This document shows positions 1 through 5,170 of a DNA stretch of 5,170 nucleotides, piece by piece; position 1 is the first letter of the stretch; every line of letters starts with the position of its first letter. The stretch is from an uncultured Rickettsiales bacterium (lineage in GTDB: Bacteria > Pseudomonadota > Alphaproteobacteria > Rickettsiales > UBA1997), in assembly GCA_948744995.1 (NCBI GenBank), contig CAPZCD010000065.1, positions 1-5,170 of the forward strand, in the 5' to 3' direction. A model generated the notes under the pieces. The model saw only the letters and a list, made by a program, of their open reading frames with translations. It was not told the DNA's origin and did not search any database. The position numbers and the translations under genes are program-made.

Positions 1-206
1 TTGAAACAGATGCACCATATCTTTCACCAGTACCTTTTAGAGGTAAAGAGAATCAACCAGTAAATGTATATTATATAGCTAAATTTCTATCAGAATTATT
101 AAATTTAGATTTTAGTTATATCTGTAAAAGAACAACAGAAAATGCTGTTGGGGTTTTTAGGGGGGTAGAAAGCAATCAACTACCACCTAGTAATACTGAA
201 CTATAA
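1..206 (+). CDS. tatD: TatD-family metal-dependent hydrolase (DNase), C-terminal part only
   Basis: This is the last 67 codons of a gene entering from the left edge; the reading frame starts at base 3 and ends with TAA at 204-206. The visible protein opens with ETDAPYLSPVPFRGKENQP, which is the hallmark C-terminal block of the TatD/YcfH family. The Asp of TDAP is a metal ligand at the mouth of the TIM barrel in known members, and PxPxRGKxN is strongly conserved. Further on, the TTENAVGVF segment matches the family's final helix. Family members are metal-dependent deoxyribonucleases or related hydrolases acting in the cytoplasm in DNA repair or turnover; the exact substrate cannot be read from this piece. 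About 15 residues (RGVESNQLPPSNTEL) extend beyond the core. The gene runs convergently into fabG across a 62-base gap. The family call is firm. The symbol is less sure, because bacteria can carry several TatD paralogues. Confidence 0.9.
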   Translation, partial: ETDAPYLSPVPFRGKENQPVNVYYIAKFLSELLNLDFSYICKRTTENAVGVFRGVESNQLPPSNTEL

Positions 207-224
207 TAGTTAGTATAACTTAAT

Positions 225-254
225 AAAAAAATAATTTTAGAATAGTAAATTCTA
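225..254 (-). terminator. weak candidate terminator after fabG
   Basis: A perfect 6-base inverted repeat (TAGAAT at 238-243, ATTCTA at 249-254, 5-base loop) sits in the convergent tatD-fabG gap. Read on the minus strand it is followed, after six bases, by a run of seven T (bases 231 down to 225), which is the expected order for a fabG terminator. The stem has only one G-C pair, so it would be weak, and there is no T run on the plus side for tatD. Confidence 0.3.
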
Positions 255-268
255 CGGATAAAATTCTC

Positions 269-1015
269 TTAAACCATCAACATTCCGCCATTTACATGTA
301 TAGTTTGCCCAGTTATATAAGAAGCTTCCTTACTTGCTAGGAACACAACAGCGTTAGCTACATCCCCTGCAGAACCCATCTTACCCAGTGGTATAGCAGC
401 TAAAATTCTATTTTTTTGCTCTTCATTAAGAACATCCGTCATAGGAGTCTCTATAAAACCTGGAGCAACACAATTCACGGTTATATTTCTGCTTGCAACT
501 TCTTGTGCCAAGGATTTTGACATACCTATAATGCCAGCCTTAGAAGCAACATAGTTAGCCTGTCCTGGATTCCCCATAACACCAACTACAGAGCTTATGT
601 TAACTATTCGACCATATCTTTGCTTCATCATTTTTTTGATAGCATCTCTATTCAGAATAAAAGTTGCTTCAAGATTAACTCTGATGACATTCTCAAAATC
701 TTCAGTTGGCATCCGCATTGCCAAGGAATCTCTTGTAATACCAGCATTACTTACAAGTATATCAATACCATTCATAGCTTCATCAGCTCTGTTAAATAAA
801 TTTTCCACATTATTAACACTATTTAAATCACATTCAAAAATCTCAACTTTAGCGCCAAAACTTTCCAACTCATTGAAAATACTATTTAATTTATCTCTAT
901 TTCTTCCACACAAACCAACTGTGGCGCCTTGTTTTGCAAATAACTTGGCTGTAGCTCCACCTATTCCTCCGGTTGCTCCTGTTATAAGTATCTTTTGTCC
1001 TGAAAAATCTAACAT
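269..1015 (-). CDS. fabG: 3-oxoacyl-[acyl-carrier-protein] reductase FabG
   Basis: This is an NADPH-dependent short-chain dehydrogenase/reductase that reduces 3-oxoacyl-ACP to 3-hydroxyacyl-ACP in the type II fatty-acid synthesis cycle, in the cytoplasm, normally as a tetramer. With the ATG at 1015 the protein has 248 residues, the usual FabG length. Visible motifs are the Rossmann cofactor loop TGATGGIG (12-19), CDL (62-64), NAG (90-92), VN (113-114), the catalytic Ser in NISS (142), the YxxxK pair Tyr155/Lys159 and the PG motif (185-186). The tail, VNGGMLMV, and the NRDAIKKM segment resemble rickettsial FabG. An in-frame TTG at 1042 would add nine residues. It is rejected because it overlaps the -10 box of a near-consensus promoter and because family members start at MxxF/LxGK. 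No Shine-Dalgarno precedes the ATG. The next gene downstream is tatD on the opposite strand, so acpP and fabF do not follow here. All catalytic residues are intact. Confidence in function is high. Confidence 0.95.
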   Translation of the reverse strand: MLDFSGQKILITGATGGIGGATAKLFAKQGATVGLCGRNRDKLNSIFNELESFGAKVEIFECDLNSVNNVENLFNRADEAMNGIDILVSNAGITRDSLAMRMPTEDFENVIRVNLEATFILNRDAIKKMMKQRYGRIVNISSVVGVMGNPGQANYVASKAGIIGMSKSLAQEVASRNITVNCVAPGFIETPMTDVLNEEQKNRILAAIPLGKMGSAGDVANAVVFLASKEASYITGQTIHVNGGMLMV

Positions 1016-1041
1016 ATAGTATATAAATTTATATAATGGCA

Positions 1042-1070
1042 ATTATCTTCTTTTTTGTTGCTAATGTCAA
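1042..1070 (-). promoter_or_regulatory. sigma70-type promoter of fabG
   Basis: On the minus strand a perfect -35 box TTGACA (bases 1070-1065) is followed by a 17-base spacer and the -10 box GATAAT (1047-1042, five of six to consensus). Transcription would begin near 1035 and give a leader of about 20 bases before the ATG at 1015. This also argues against the upstream TTG start, which would lie inside the -10 region. Confidence 0.7.
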
Positions 1071-1136
1071 CTGGAATTTTTTTATGAAAATATTGGTAGT
1101 ATTGTTTAATTAAAGTTTAGAGAAATAATTATGTAT

Positions 1137-1148
1137 TTTTGTACAAAA
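1137..1148. promoter_or_regulatory. 12-base palindrome next to the RAP-gene promoter
   Basis: TTTTGTACAAAA is a perfect 12-base palindrome. It ends two bases before the candidate -35 box of the RAP-domain gene and lies in the divergent spacer about 67 bases upstream of the fabG -35. Its shape fits a dimeric regulator's operator, but short AT-rich palindromes occur by chance in such a genome, so the call is tentative. Confidence 0.2.
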
Positions 1149-1150
1149 TA

Positions 1151-1178
1151 TTGATTAAAACGGATTAGTATTTATTAT
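1151..1178 (+). promoter_or_regulatory. candidate promoter of the RAP-domain gene
   Basis: TTGATT (1151-1156, four of six to the -35 consensus) is followed by a 16-base spacer and TATTAT (1173-1178, five of six to the -10 consensus). The predicted start near 1185 would give a leader of about 30 bases that contains the Shine-Dalgarno at 1204. It is the best-placed pair in an AT-rich spacer where weaker matches are common. Confidence 0.45.
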
Positions 1179-1203
1179 TTAGGTAAGTTTGCAAAATTAT
1201 TAA

Positions 1204-1208
1204 AAGGA
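1204..1208 (+). promoter_or_regulatory. Shine-Dalgarno of the RAP-domain gene
   Basis: AAGGA lies seven bases before the ATG at 1216, inside a purine-rich stretch that continues to the start codon. It fixes the start codon. It is the only clear ribosome binding site in the window; fabG and the PLD gene have none. Confidence 0.75.
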
Positions 1209-1215
1209 AAGAGAG

Positions 1216-2580
1216 ATGAGTGATAAAAGTAAAAGTAAAGAACAAAATAATCAAACAAATATACAAAATCAGCAGGAATACGCTGAAAATTCAAAGTTAG
1301 GACTTATACAAGGGCCATATGTTGATCAAGATTACTTTAATCATATACTAAAAAAATATAGTGTCAACAAAGAAAGATTTTTAAAAGATTTACTCAGAGA
1401 ACAAAAAATTTTAATAGACAATAATGGACTTGATACATACCAAGTTTCCAGTTTTTTAAATACTTTAAGAAAATTCTATAAGAAGCAGGATATAGAGGAA
1501 GTCTTAAAAACAAAAGAATCAAACGAGCAAAAACCTTTTGAAGATTCAAATGATTTTTTAGGATGCTACTGTAAGCAGATAAAAAATCAAATCGATCAAT
1601 TTGAACCAATAGGCTGGGCTAATACCCTTAATGGTCTAGCTCATTTAGATGTAACAAGAGAAGATTTAGCAGCAGCATTAGTAAGACTGCAGTCTGAATT
1701 ATTAGAACTAGTTTGTGGACGAATAAAGGATATTTTATCAGGAAAAGTTAGGAATGTGGGAGGTTTTAATCTAGTAAATTTAGCCAATACTCTTAACGGT
1801 TTAGTCACAATATTTTTATATGATGAAAAAACACCCAAAAAAACAAAAGAAATTGTTTTAGATTGTATAAAAAGTATTTTATTAAAAGTTAATAAAATGG
1901 ATAAATCGAAAATAGATGATAGAGCTAAATATACGTTTAAAAAGAATTTATTTTATTTAGAAAATGTTTTAGGTTTGTCTTTATTGGGCAATAATGAAAA
2001 TTTAGATTCACTAAAAGAAATATTGGGAGGAGATACCGAATCAAACAAGCCTCATATCAAATCAGACCTTGAGGAGAAGGTTGAAGGTTTTTTAAAAGAT
2101 AAAAATGCGAATGAAGAAGTACCTATCAGTTGTATCAATAATGGTATTAATTATAGCCACCCGGTTGATTTCATATTTGAATATAAAGGAATGACAATTT
2201 ATTGTGAAGTTGATGGGCCGACTCATTTTGTTAATTCTAATCAAACTGAGGAAGACAAAAATCCGCAAACAAAAATTAGAGACCAGATAAATGAGTTTAT
2301 TATAACAAAAATGGGTAGAAATTGTGTCTATGTAACCGTGCCGGCAAATAAATGTAAAAATGGAAAATCATTTTTTAGCTGTATTGATGAGAAATTAAAG
2401 TTTAAAAATGGTAAAGAAGAATTAGATAAACCTGATATTGCTTCTACTGCCGATGAATCTAAAACAGCTAATGAATCTAAGGCAGTAGCTTGGGGTAAAA
2501 AAACTTATTATAAACCAAGTAGCTTTTCACAAATACTTGAAAAACAACAGAAAAGTAATAATCCAAATCTTGGACTTTAA
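1216..2580 (+). CDS. RAP-domain protein with helical repeats, putative RNA-binding or nuclease-like protein
   Basis: This is a 454-residue soluble protein without signal peptide or membrane segment. The first 27 residues are a polar K/Q/N/S-rich tail. Residues 75-205 carry a recurring motif: SSFLNTLRKF (78-87), WANTLNGLAHL (134-144) and LANTLNGLVTI (189-199), with the motif Asn spaced 54-55 residues apart. This resembles the helical repeats found upstream of RAP domains in organellar RNA-binding proteins (OPR, FASTK-like). Residues 285-395 form a RAP domain: PVDFIF (316-321), CEVDGPTHF (330-338), a TKIRDQ segment (352-357) and a last strand VYVTVPA (371-377). RAP domains are predicted to share the Vsr/restriction-endonuclease fold. 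Asp318, Glu331 and Asp333 could form an acidic site, though the usual ExK lysine is replaced by Asp333. A polar tail (400-454) holds a small duplication, DESKTA/NESKAV, and ends with a WGKKTYYKPSSFSQIL block. It has its own promoter and Shine-Dalgarno and stands alone between divergent fabG and convergent PLD. The RAP call is strong. RNA binding or cleavage is inference, and an effector acting on host RNA is only a possibility. Confidence 0.85.
   Translation: MSDKSKSKEQNNQTNIQNQQEYAENSKLGLIQGPYVDQDYFNHILKKYSVNKERFLKDLLREQKILIDNNGLDTYQVSSFLNTLRKFYKKQDIEEVLKTKESNEQKPFEDSNDFLGCYCKQIKNQIDQFEPIGWANTLNGLAHLDVTREDLAAALVRLQSELLELVCGRIKDILSGKVRNVGGFNLVNLANTLNGLVTIFLYDEKTPKKTKEIVLDCIKSILLKVNKMDKSKIDDRAKYTFKKNLFYLENVLGLSLLGNNENLDSLKEILGGDTESNKPHIKSDLEEKVEGFLKDKNANEEVPISCINNGINYSHPVDFIFEYKGMTIYCEVDGPTHFVNSNQTEEDKNPQTKIRDQINEFIITKMGRNCVYVTVPANKCKNGKSFFSCIDEKLKFKNGKEELDKPDIASTADESKTANESKAVAWGKKTYYKPSSFSQILEKQQKSNNPNLGL
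1618..1803 (+). repeat. internal protein repeat ANTLNGL in the RAP protein
   Basis: The seven residues ANTLNGL occur twice, encoded at 1618-1638 and 1783-1803, that is 55 codons apart. Four of the seven codons differ by synonymous changes, so the match is kept at protein level rather than by recent DNA duplication. A weaker third copy (FLNTLRKF) lies 54 residues before the first. This supports a helical repeat array in front of the RAP domain. Confidence 0.7.
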
Positions 2581-2592
2581 CAATCCTAATTG

Positions 2593-2654
2593 AAAAAAAT
2601 GACAAAAATATTTAATTGTTAATTTATAAATAATTAAAGTTTGTCTGTTTTTTT
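2593..2654. terminator. weak candidate bidirectional terminator between the RAP and PLD genes
   Basis: In the 92-base convergent spacer, TTAATT (2619-2624) and AATTAA (2632-2637) form a 6-base all-AT stem with a 7-base loop. On the plus strand a run of seven T follows at 2648-2654. On the minus strand two T runs follow (2608-2604 and 2599-2593). The arrangement suits termination of both converging genes, but the stem has no G-C pair and would be unstable, so it is only a candidate. Confidence 0.3.
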
Positions 2655-2672
2655 GATTAAGAGCCAATTTAC

Positions 2673-4748
2673 CTAAAACCTATTAGCTATTTTCGAAAAT
2701 AACTCATCTGCAAAATTAATTTGATTCGGATGGGTTATTTCTTCCGAAATCCCAAAATCTTTTTCAAAAAGTCTTACCTCAAGCTCTTGCAAGGCATTTT
2801 TATCCGTAAAAGCTATATTGAACTCTTTATTTATATCATAACTCAACATATCAAAATTAGCAGAACCTATCATTGCCAAATCATCATAAATACTAGCTTT
2901 TACATGTGTCATACCAGGATACAAAAAAATTCTTATACCATTTTTTAGTAAAATGTTAATTAGATAATTATTATTTTTTGCCATTAGATACACATTATTT
3001 CTCTTAGGCAATATTATCCTGACATCAACCCCTCTACCACGAGCCTTTATAATCTCGTTTATAATCCTTCTATCCGCCAAATAAGGATTTTCAATGTATA
3101 TCCTATGTTTAGCGTTTTTTATGGCAATCATTTGTGCTTTATAAATATCCTTCCTCCATGGCTTTGTATACAACAATCTCATATTTATACTACCTTCAGG
3201 AGTTTTTAATATTTTTATCTCTTTATCAGTCTTATTTCGTATTTTTTGTAATAGTAACGCCAAATCGCCAAATAAATCATTTCTCGCCCAATTATTATCA
3301 AACTCCTTAGAAATAGCTTCAACAACAGGTCCCTCCAATTTCGCCATAATATCATGCCACGAATATCTATATTCCTGTCCTATATTCATACCACCGCTAA
3401 ATGCAATTTTATCGTCAAAAATCAGAGTTTTTACGTGATCGAACGTTAACCAAGTATTAGCACTAGTTTTTACCTGTATATCAGATTTCCTTTTAAGGTA
3501 TAACTTCACACTTTTAGGTTGTTTAAAATTTTCACTGAATGGTAATTCTGGCAGTTCTATAGACTTTGTAATATTTGCAAAACTATCCATTAGAACCTTC
3601 ACCTTCACGCCTCTATCATCAGCTTTTCTCAATAAAGTAGCTATATTCGTGCCGTAATCGTCATTATCAAATATATATAGCCTGAATTTTATCTCCTTTT
3701 TTGCATTTTCTATTTCTTTTATCAACTCTAAAAAATATTCATCACCGTCTACAAGTAATTTAAATTTACCAGGAAATACATTAGCTCCAAATTTTTCATC
3801 TAGAATTTTATCGATTTTACCATTATCTACAGTTGTACTATCCGTAATTGCTGGTACTTCATCCAGAACAAGTAGTTTATCACTCGAAAAAAATTTAATT
3901 GTATGATCTTTTAATACCGACAAAAGCTGGCTAAAACTCGTAACGGGATTTTTAATAATTGTATAAATATGACTTTTTATAACTAATGAGCTTAAGAGGC
4001 TAATGTACGCCATAACATCTGTAACATTTTTTTTGAAGCTATATAATATCCAATAGTCAAAATACATCATTCTTTCACGTTCCAAATCAACCAAACCAAT
4101 TTTATAACCCATGTTATCGCTATTTTGCTGAAATAGTATTCTGTTAGCAAACGCATATTTCATAATTTCACTATTATTTTTAATAATTCTACAAATTATT
4201 TTGTTTATCTCCCGGGTGACTATGGTCCTCTTTATCACCACATTATTGAGTTTTTCATATACATGACAAAATTTTATTTGATATTCATTATCTCGATATA
4301 GTACAAATTCATATTTATTCAAGGCAACAAGTAAACCCTTATTTTTTGCTTCTGGTACCATTTTTACCAATTCAGCCAAAGTACTTCTTATAACCAAATT
4401 TGACCAAAGTTCTTCTGGTACAACAGGAATTTTTTGATAATTATCTCCATACAAACTGAACTTTTCTTCCATTTTTATGTCTTCTTTTTTTATTTTTATA
4501 ATATTATTAGCAACTATATTGTCGCTCATTAATTGGTCTGTTATTTTTGATAAATTAGTTGAGAATAGTAACTGTTCCTTTTTGTAACTTTGTTTTATGT
4601 ATAGCTTTTTGTCATTAAGGTAGGCGTACTTTATGTCAATATTATTTAAGTTTTTAATTTCTTCCAAGTCTACATTTTTTTTATTTCTGATAATATAGGT
4701 AGCTGTAGCAAATAAAAAAATTATGAGAATAACTTTCTTTTTTTCCAT
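2673..4748 (-). CDS. membrane-anchored phospholipase D-family protein with two HKD motifs and a long unrecognised N-terminal region
   Basis: This is a 691-residue protein. Residues 3-24 have the pattern KKK, hydrophobic stretch (about 6-20), RNKK, which fits a signal anchor or uncleaved signal and places the rest outside the inner membrane. Residues 25-320 match no family I recognise: mostly polar and Lys/Asn/Ile-rich, with a possible amphipathic helix around 242-266. Residues 320-670 are a two-part PLD module like cardiolipin synthase. It starts at GKFKLLVDGDEYFLELI, with HKD motif 1 at His438-Lys440-Asp445 followed by SGGMNIG, and HKD motif 2 at His615-Lys617-Asp622 followed by GSANFD. Both catalytic motifs are intact, so phosphodiesterase or phosphatidyl-transfer activity through a phospho-His intermediate is expected. 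Substrate is unknown: phospholipid, cardiolipin precursor or nucleic acid. Typical Cls proteins are about 480-510 residues and have two N-terminal membrane helices; this one has one helix and an extra 300 residues, so it is probably not the housekeeping Cls. The ATG at 4748 is chosen because the anchor follows at once. No Shine-Dalgarno precedes it. Confidence 0.88.
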   Translation of the reverse strand: MEKKKVILIIFLFATATYIIRNKKNVDLEEIKNLNNIDIKYAYLNDKKLYIKQSYKKEQLLFSTNLSKITDQLMSDNIVANNIIKIKKEDIKMEEKFSLYGDNYQKIPVVPEELWSNLVIRSTLAELVKMVPEAKNKGLLVALNKYEFVLYRDNEYQIKFCHVYEKLNNVVIKRTIVTREINKIICRIIKNNSEIMKYAFANRILFQQNSDNMGYKIGLVDLERERMMYFDYWILYSFKKNVTDVMAYISLLSSLVIKSHIYTIIKNPVTSFSQLLSVLKDHTIKFFSSDKLLVLDEVPAITDSTTVDNGKIDKILDEKFGANVFPGKFKLLVDGDEYFLELIKEIENAKKEIKFRLYIFDNDDYGTNIATLLRKADDRGVKVKVLMDSFANITKSIELPELPFSENFKQPKSVKLYLKRKSDIQVKTSANTWLTFDHVKTLIFDDKIAFSGGMNIGQEYRYSWHDIMAKLEGPVVEAISKEFDNNWARNDLFGDLALLLQKIRNKTDKEIKILKTPEGSINMRLLYTKPWRKDIYKAQMIAIKNAKHRIYIENPYLADRRIINEIIKARGRGVDVRIILPKRNNVYLMAKNNNYLINILLKNGIRIFLYPGMTHVKASIYDDLAMIGSANFDMLSYDINKEFNIAFTDKNALQELEVRLFEKDFGISEEITHPNQINFADELFSKIANRF

Positions 4749-4770
4749 AATAATTAATGTATTTGTAATA

Positions 4771-4798
4771 ATTATTTATTTTTGGCTGTGTAAGTCAA
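4771..4798 (-). promoter_or_regulatory. candidate promoter of the PLD-family gene
   Basis: On the minus strand TTGACT (4798-4793, five of six to the -35 consensus) is followed by a 16-base spacer and AATAAT (4776-4771, five of six to the -10 consensus). Transcription would start near 4764, giving a leader of only about 15 bases with no Shine-Dalgarno before the ATG at 4748. Confidence 0.5.
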
Positions 4799-4844
4799 GT
4801 TGTAAATATTAATCAACTATTGGTTAGCATGGTTTAGTATTTAA

Positions 4845-4860
4845 ATAACCCCAACTTCAT
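4845..4860. repeat. C-rich repeat motif, copy 1
   Basis: ATAACCCCAACTTCAT stands out from its AT-rich surroundings. Its first 11 bases recur exactly at 5120-5130 and its last 11 bases recur exactly at 5143-5153, so it looks like a short or solo copy of the element at the right edge. Confidence 0.5.
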
Positions 4861-5119
4861 TTTTTGTTAAAAAAATCTATTAGAGACCTCCTACATATAA
4901 GATCATCTTTATTCCAACAATATCCAGTATGCAAGCATGAGGGGTTGTTTATTTATCTATTTTTTATTTAATTAATAATCTAACCTAGTTTTTTGAATCT
5001 AATTTATATTAAAAAATAAATAAAACTTCTCTTAAGATAAAAAAATAAAATAACTTCTACCAAAGTTTGCTAATATTTGTTATTAGACAGGTATAATTTT
5101 TATCTTTTGTCAAATTAAT

Positions 5120-5155
5120 ATAACCCCAACCTCGCTTTTCATCCCAACTTCATCC
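5120..5155. repeat. C-rich repeat motif, copies 2 and 3, probably the end of a dispersed repeat
   Basis: Two units lie side by side: ATAACCCCAACCTCGC (5120-5135) and ATCCCAACTTCATCC (5141-5155). Both share 11-base identities with copy 1 at 4845-4860. On the minus strand the block reads as G-rich, with GGATGAA twice, and would translate as DEVGMKSEVGVI; copy 1 likewise gives NEVGVI before a stop. The block lies 15 bases from the window edge and may continue beyond it. A dispersed intergenic repeat is inferred; only the three copies are seen. Confidence 0.4.
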
Positions 5156-5170
5156 TTATTTTTAGCTGAT

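Larger units (their letters stand above)
4749..5170. other. 422-base intergenic region without a credible gene
   Basis: This AT-rich stretch holds the PLD-gene promoter near its left end and copies of a C-rich motif at 4845-4860 and 5120-5155. All six frames are broken by frequent stops. The longest open piece is a 20-codon minus-strand frame running in from the right edge to a TGA at 5110-5112. A near-duplicate A-rich segment ending in AACTTCT or AAACTTCT occurs at 5011-5030 and 5041-5058. A TTGACA box on the minus strand (5113-5108) has no well-spaced -10 partner. No tRNA or other structured RNA is recognisable. Confidence 0.6.

Noticed and set aside
597..1019. 140-codon open frame on the plus strand
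   Set aside because: It lies antisense to fabG, whose motifs are all intact; the translated product has no recognisable domain and is a shadow of the real gene.
1016..1042. TTG start that would extend FabG by nine residues
   Set aside because: It overlaps the -10 box of the fabG promoter and adds residues absent from the family; the ATG at 1015 gives the standard N-terminus.
1105..1114. TTTAATTAAA palindrome in the divergent spacer
   Set aside because: An all-AT 10-base palindrome is expected by chance in DNA of this composition.
1394..1838. Two minus-strand open frames of 65-71 codons
   Set aside because: Both lie antisense inside the RAP gene, which has a strong start, Shine-Dalgarno and conserved domains; neither has a recognisable motif.
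2721..2948. 75-codon open frame on the plus strand
   Set aside because: It is antisense to the second HKD half of the PLD gene and has no family features.
4937..4975. ATG at 4937 with a 12-codon open frame
   Set aside because: It is too short and lacks a Shine-Dalgarno or any recognisable product.
5092..5097. Perfect TATAAT on the plus strand
   Set aside because: No -35 box lies at 16-18 bases upstream (the best, TTGCTA, is 19 away) and no gene is visible downstream in the window.
5120..5152. Possible G-quadruplex on the minus strand of the C-rich block
   Set aside because: The G runs are uneven (two to four G) and separated by long loops, so a stable quadruplex is unlikely.
5110..5169. 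20-codon minus-strand frame entering from the right edge, possible C-terminus of a gene
   Set aside because: It coincides with the C-rich repeat, whose other copy gives a similar short peptide before a stop, so repeated DNA explains it better; sequence beyond the edge would decide.

Overview
The window is very AT-rich, with poly-A/T spacers and A/T-ending codons. It holds three complete genes and one partial gene: a TatD-type hydrolase tail, a FabG reductase, a RAP-domain protein and a large phospholipase D-family protein. From memory of the family (no search was run), the FabG protein resembles rickettsial FabG closely, including a segment NREAIKKMIQKRYGRI-like in the middle and the end VNGGMLMV. 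A RAP-domain gene is uncommon in bacteria but is known from some intracellular lineages. Together this points to an intracellular alphaproteobacterium of the Rickettsiales. The genus cannot be fixed from the sequence.

Layout, left to right. Bases 1-206 (+) are the C-terminus of a TatD-family metal-dependent hydrolase. A 62-base convergent gap follows, with a weak hairpin. fabG lies on the minus strand (269-1015) and is read from a near-consensus promoter at 1042-1070. A divergent spacer of 200 bases separates it from the RAP gene (1216-2580, +), which has its own promoter candidate, a 12-base palindrome next to the -35 and a clear Shine-Dalgarno. A second convergent spacer, all AT with a weak bidirectional hairpin, leads to the PLD-family gene on the minus strand (2673-4748), which has its own promoter candidate. 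The remaining 422 bases (4749-5170) hold no credible gene. They carry that promoter and a C-rich repeated motif that may belong to a dispersed repeat running off the right edge.

No two neighbouring complete genes share a strand, so nothing here looks like an operon and each gene appears to be transcribed alone. Functionally, FabG is housekeeping fatty-acid synthesis and TatD is housekeeping nucleic-acid processing or repair. The RAP protein (helical repeats plus a restriction-endonuclease-like RAP domain, probably RNA-directed) and the membrane-anchored double-HKD PLD protein with a roughly 320-residue N-terminal region that I do not recognise are the accessory and most interesting genes. I see no sign that the two form one system; they are convergent and separately promoted.
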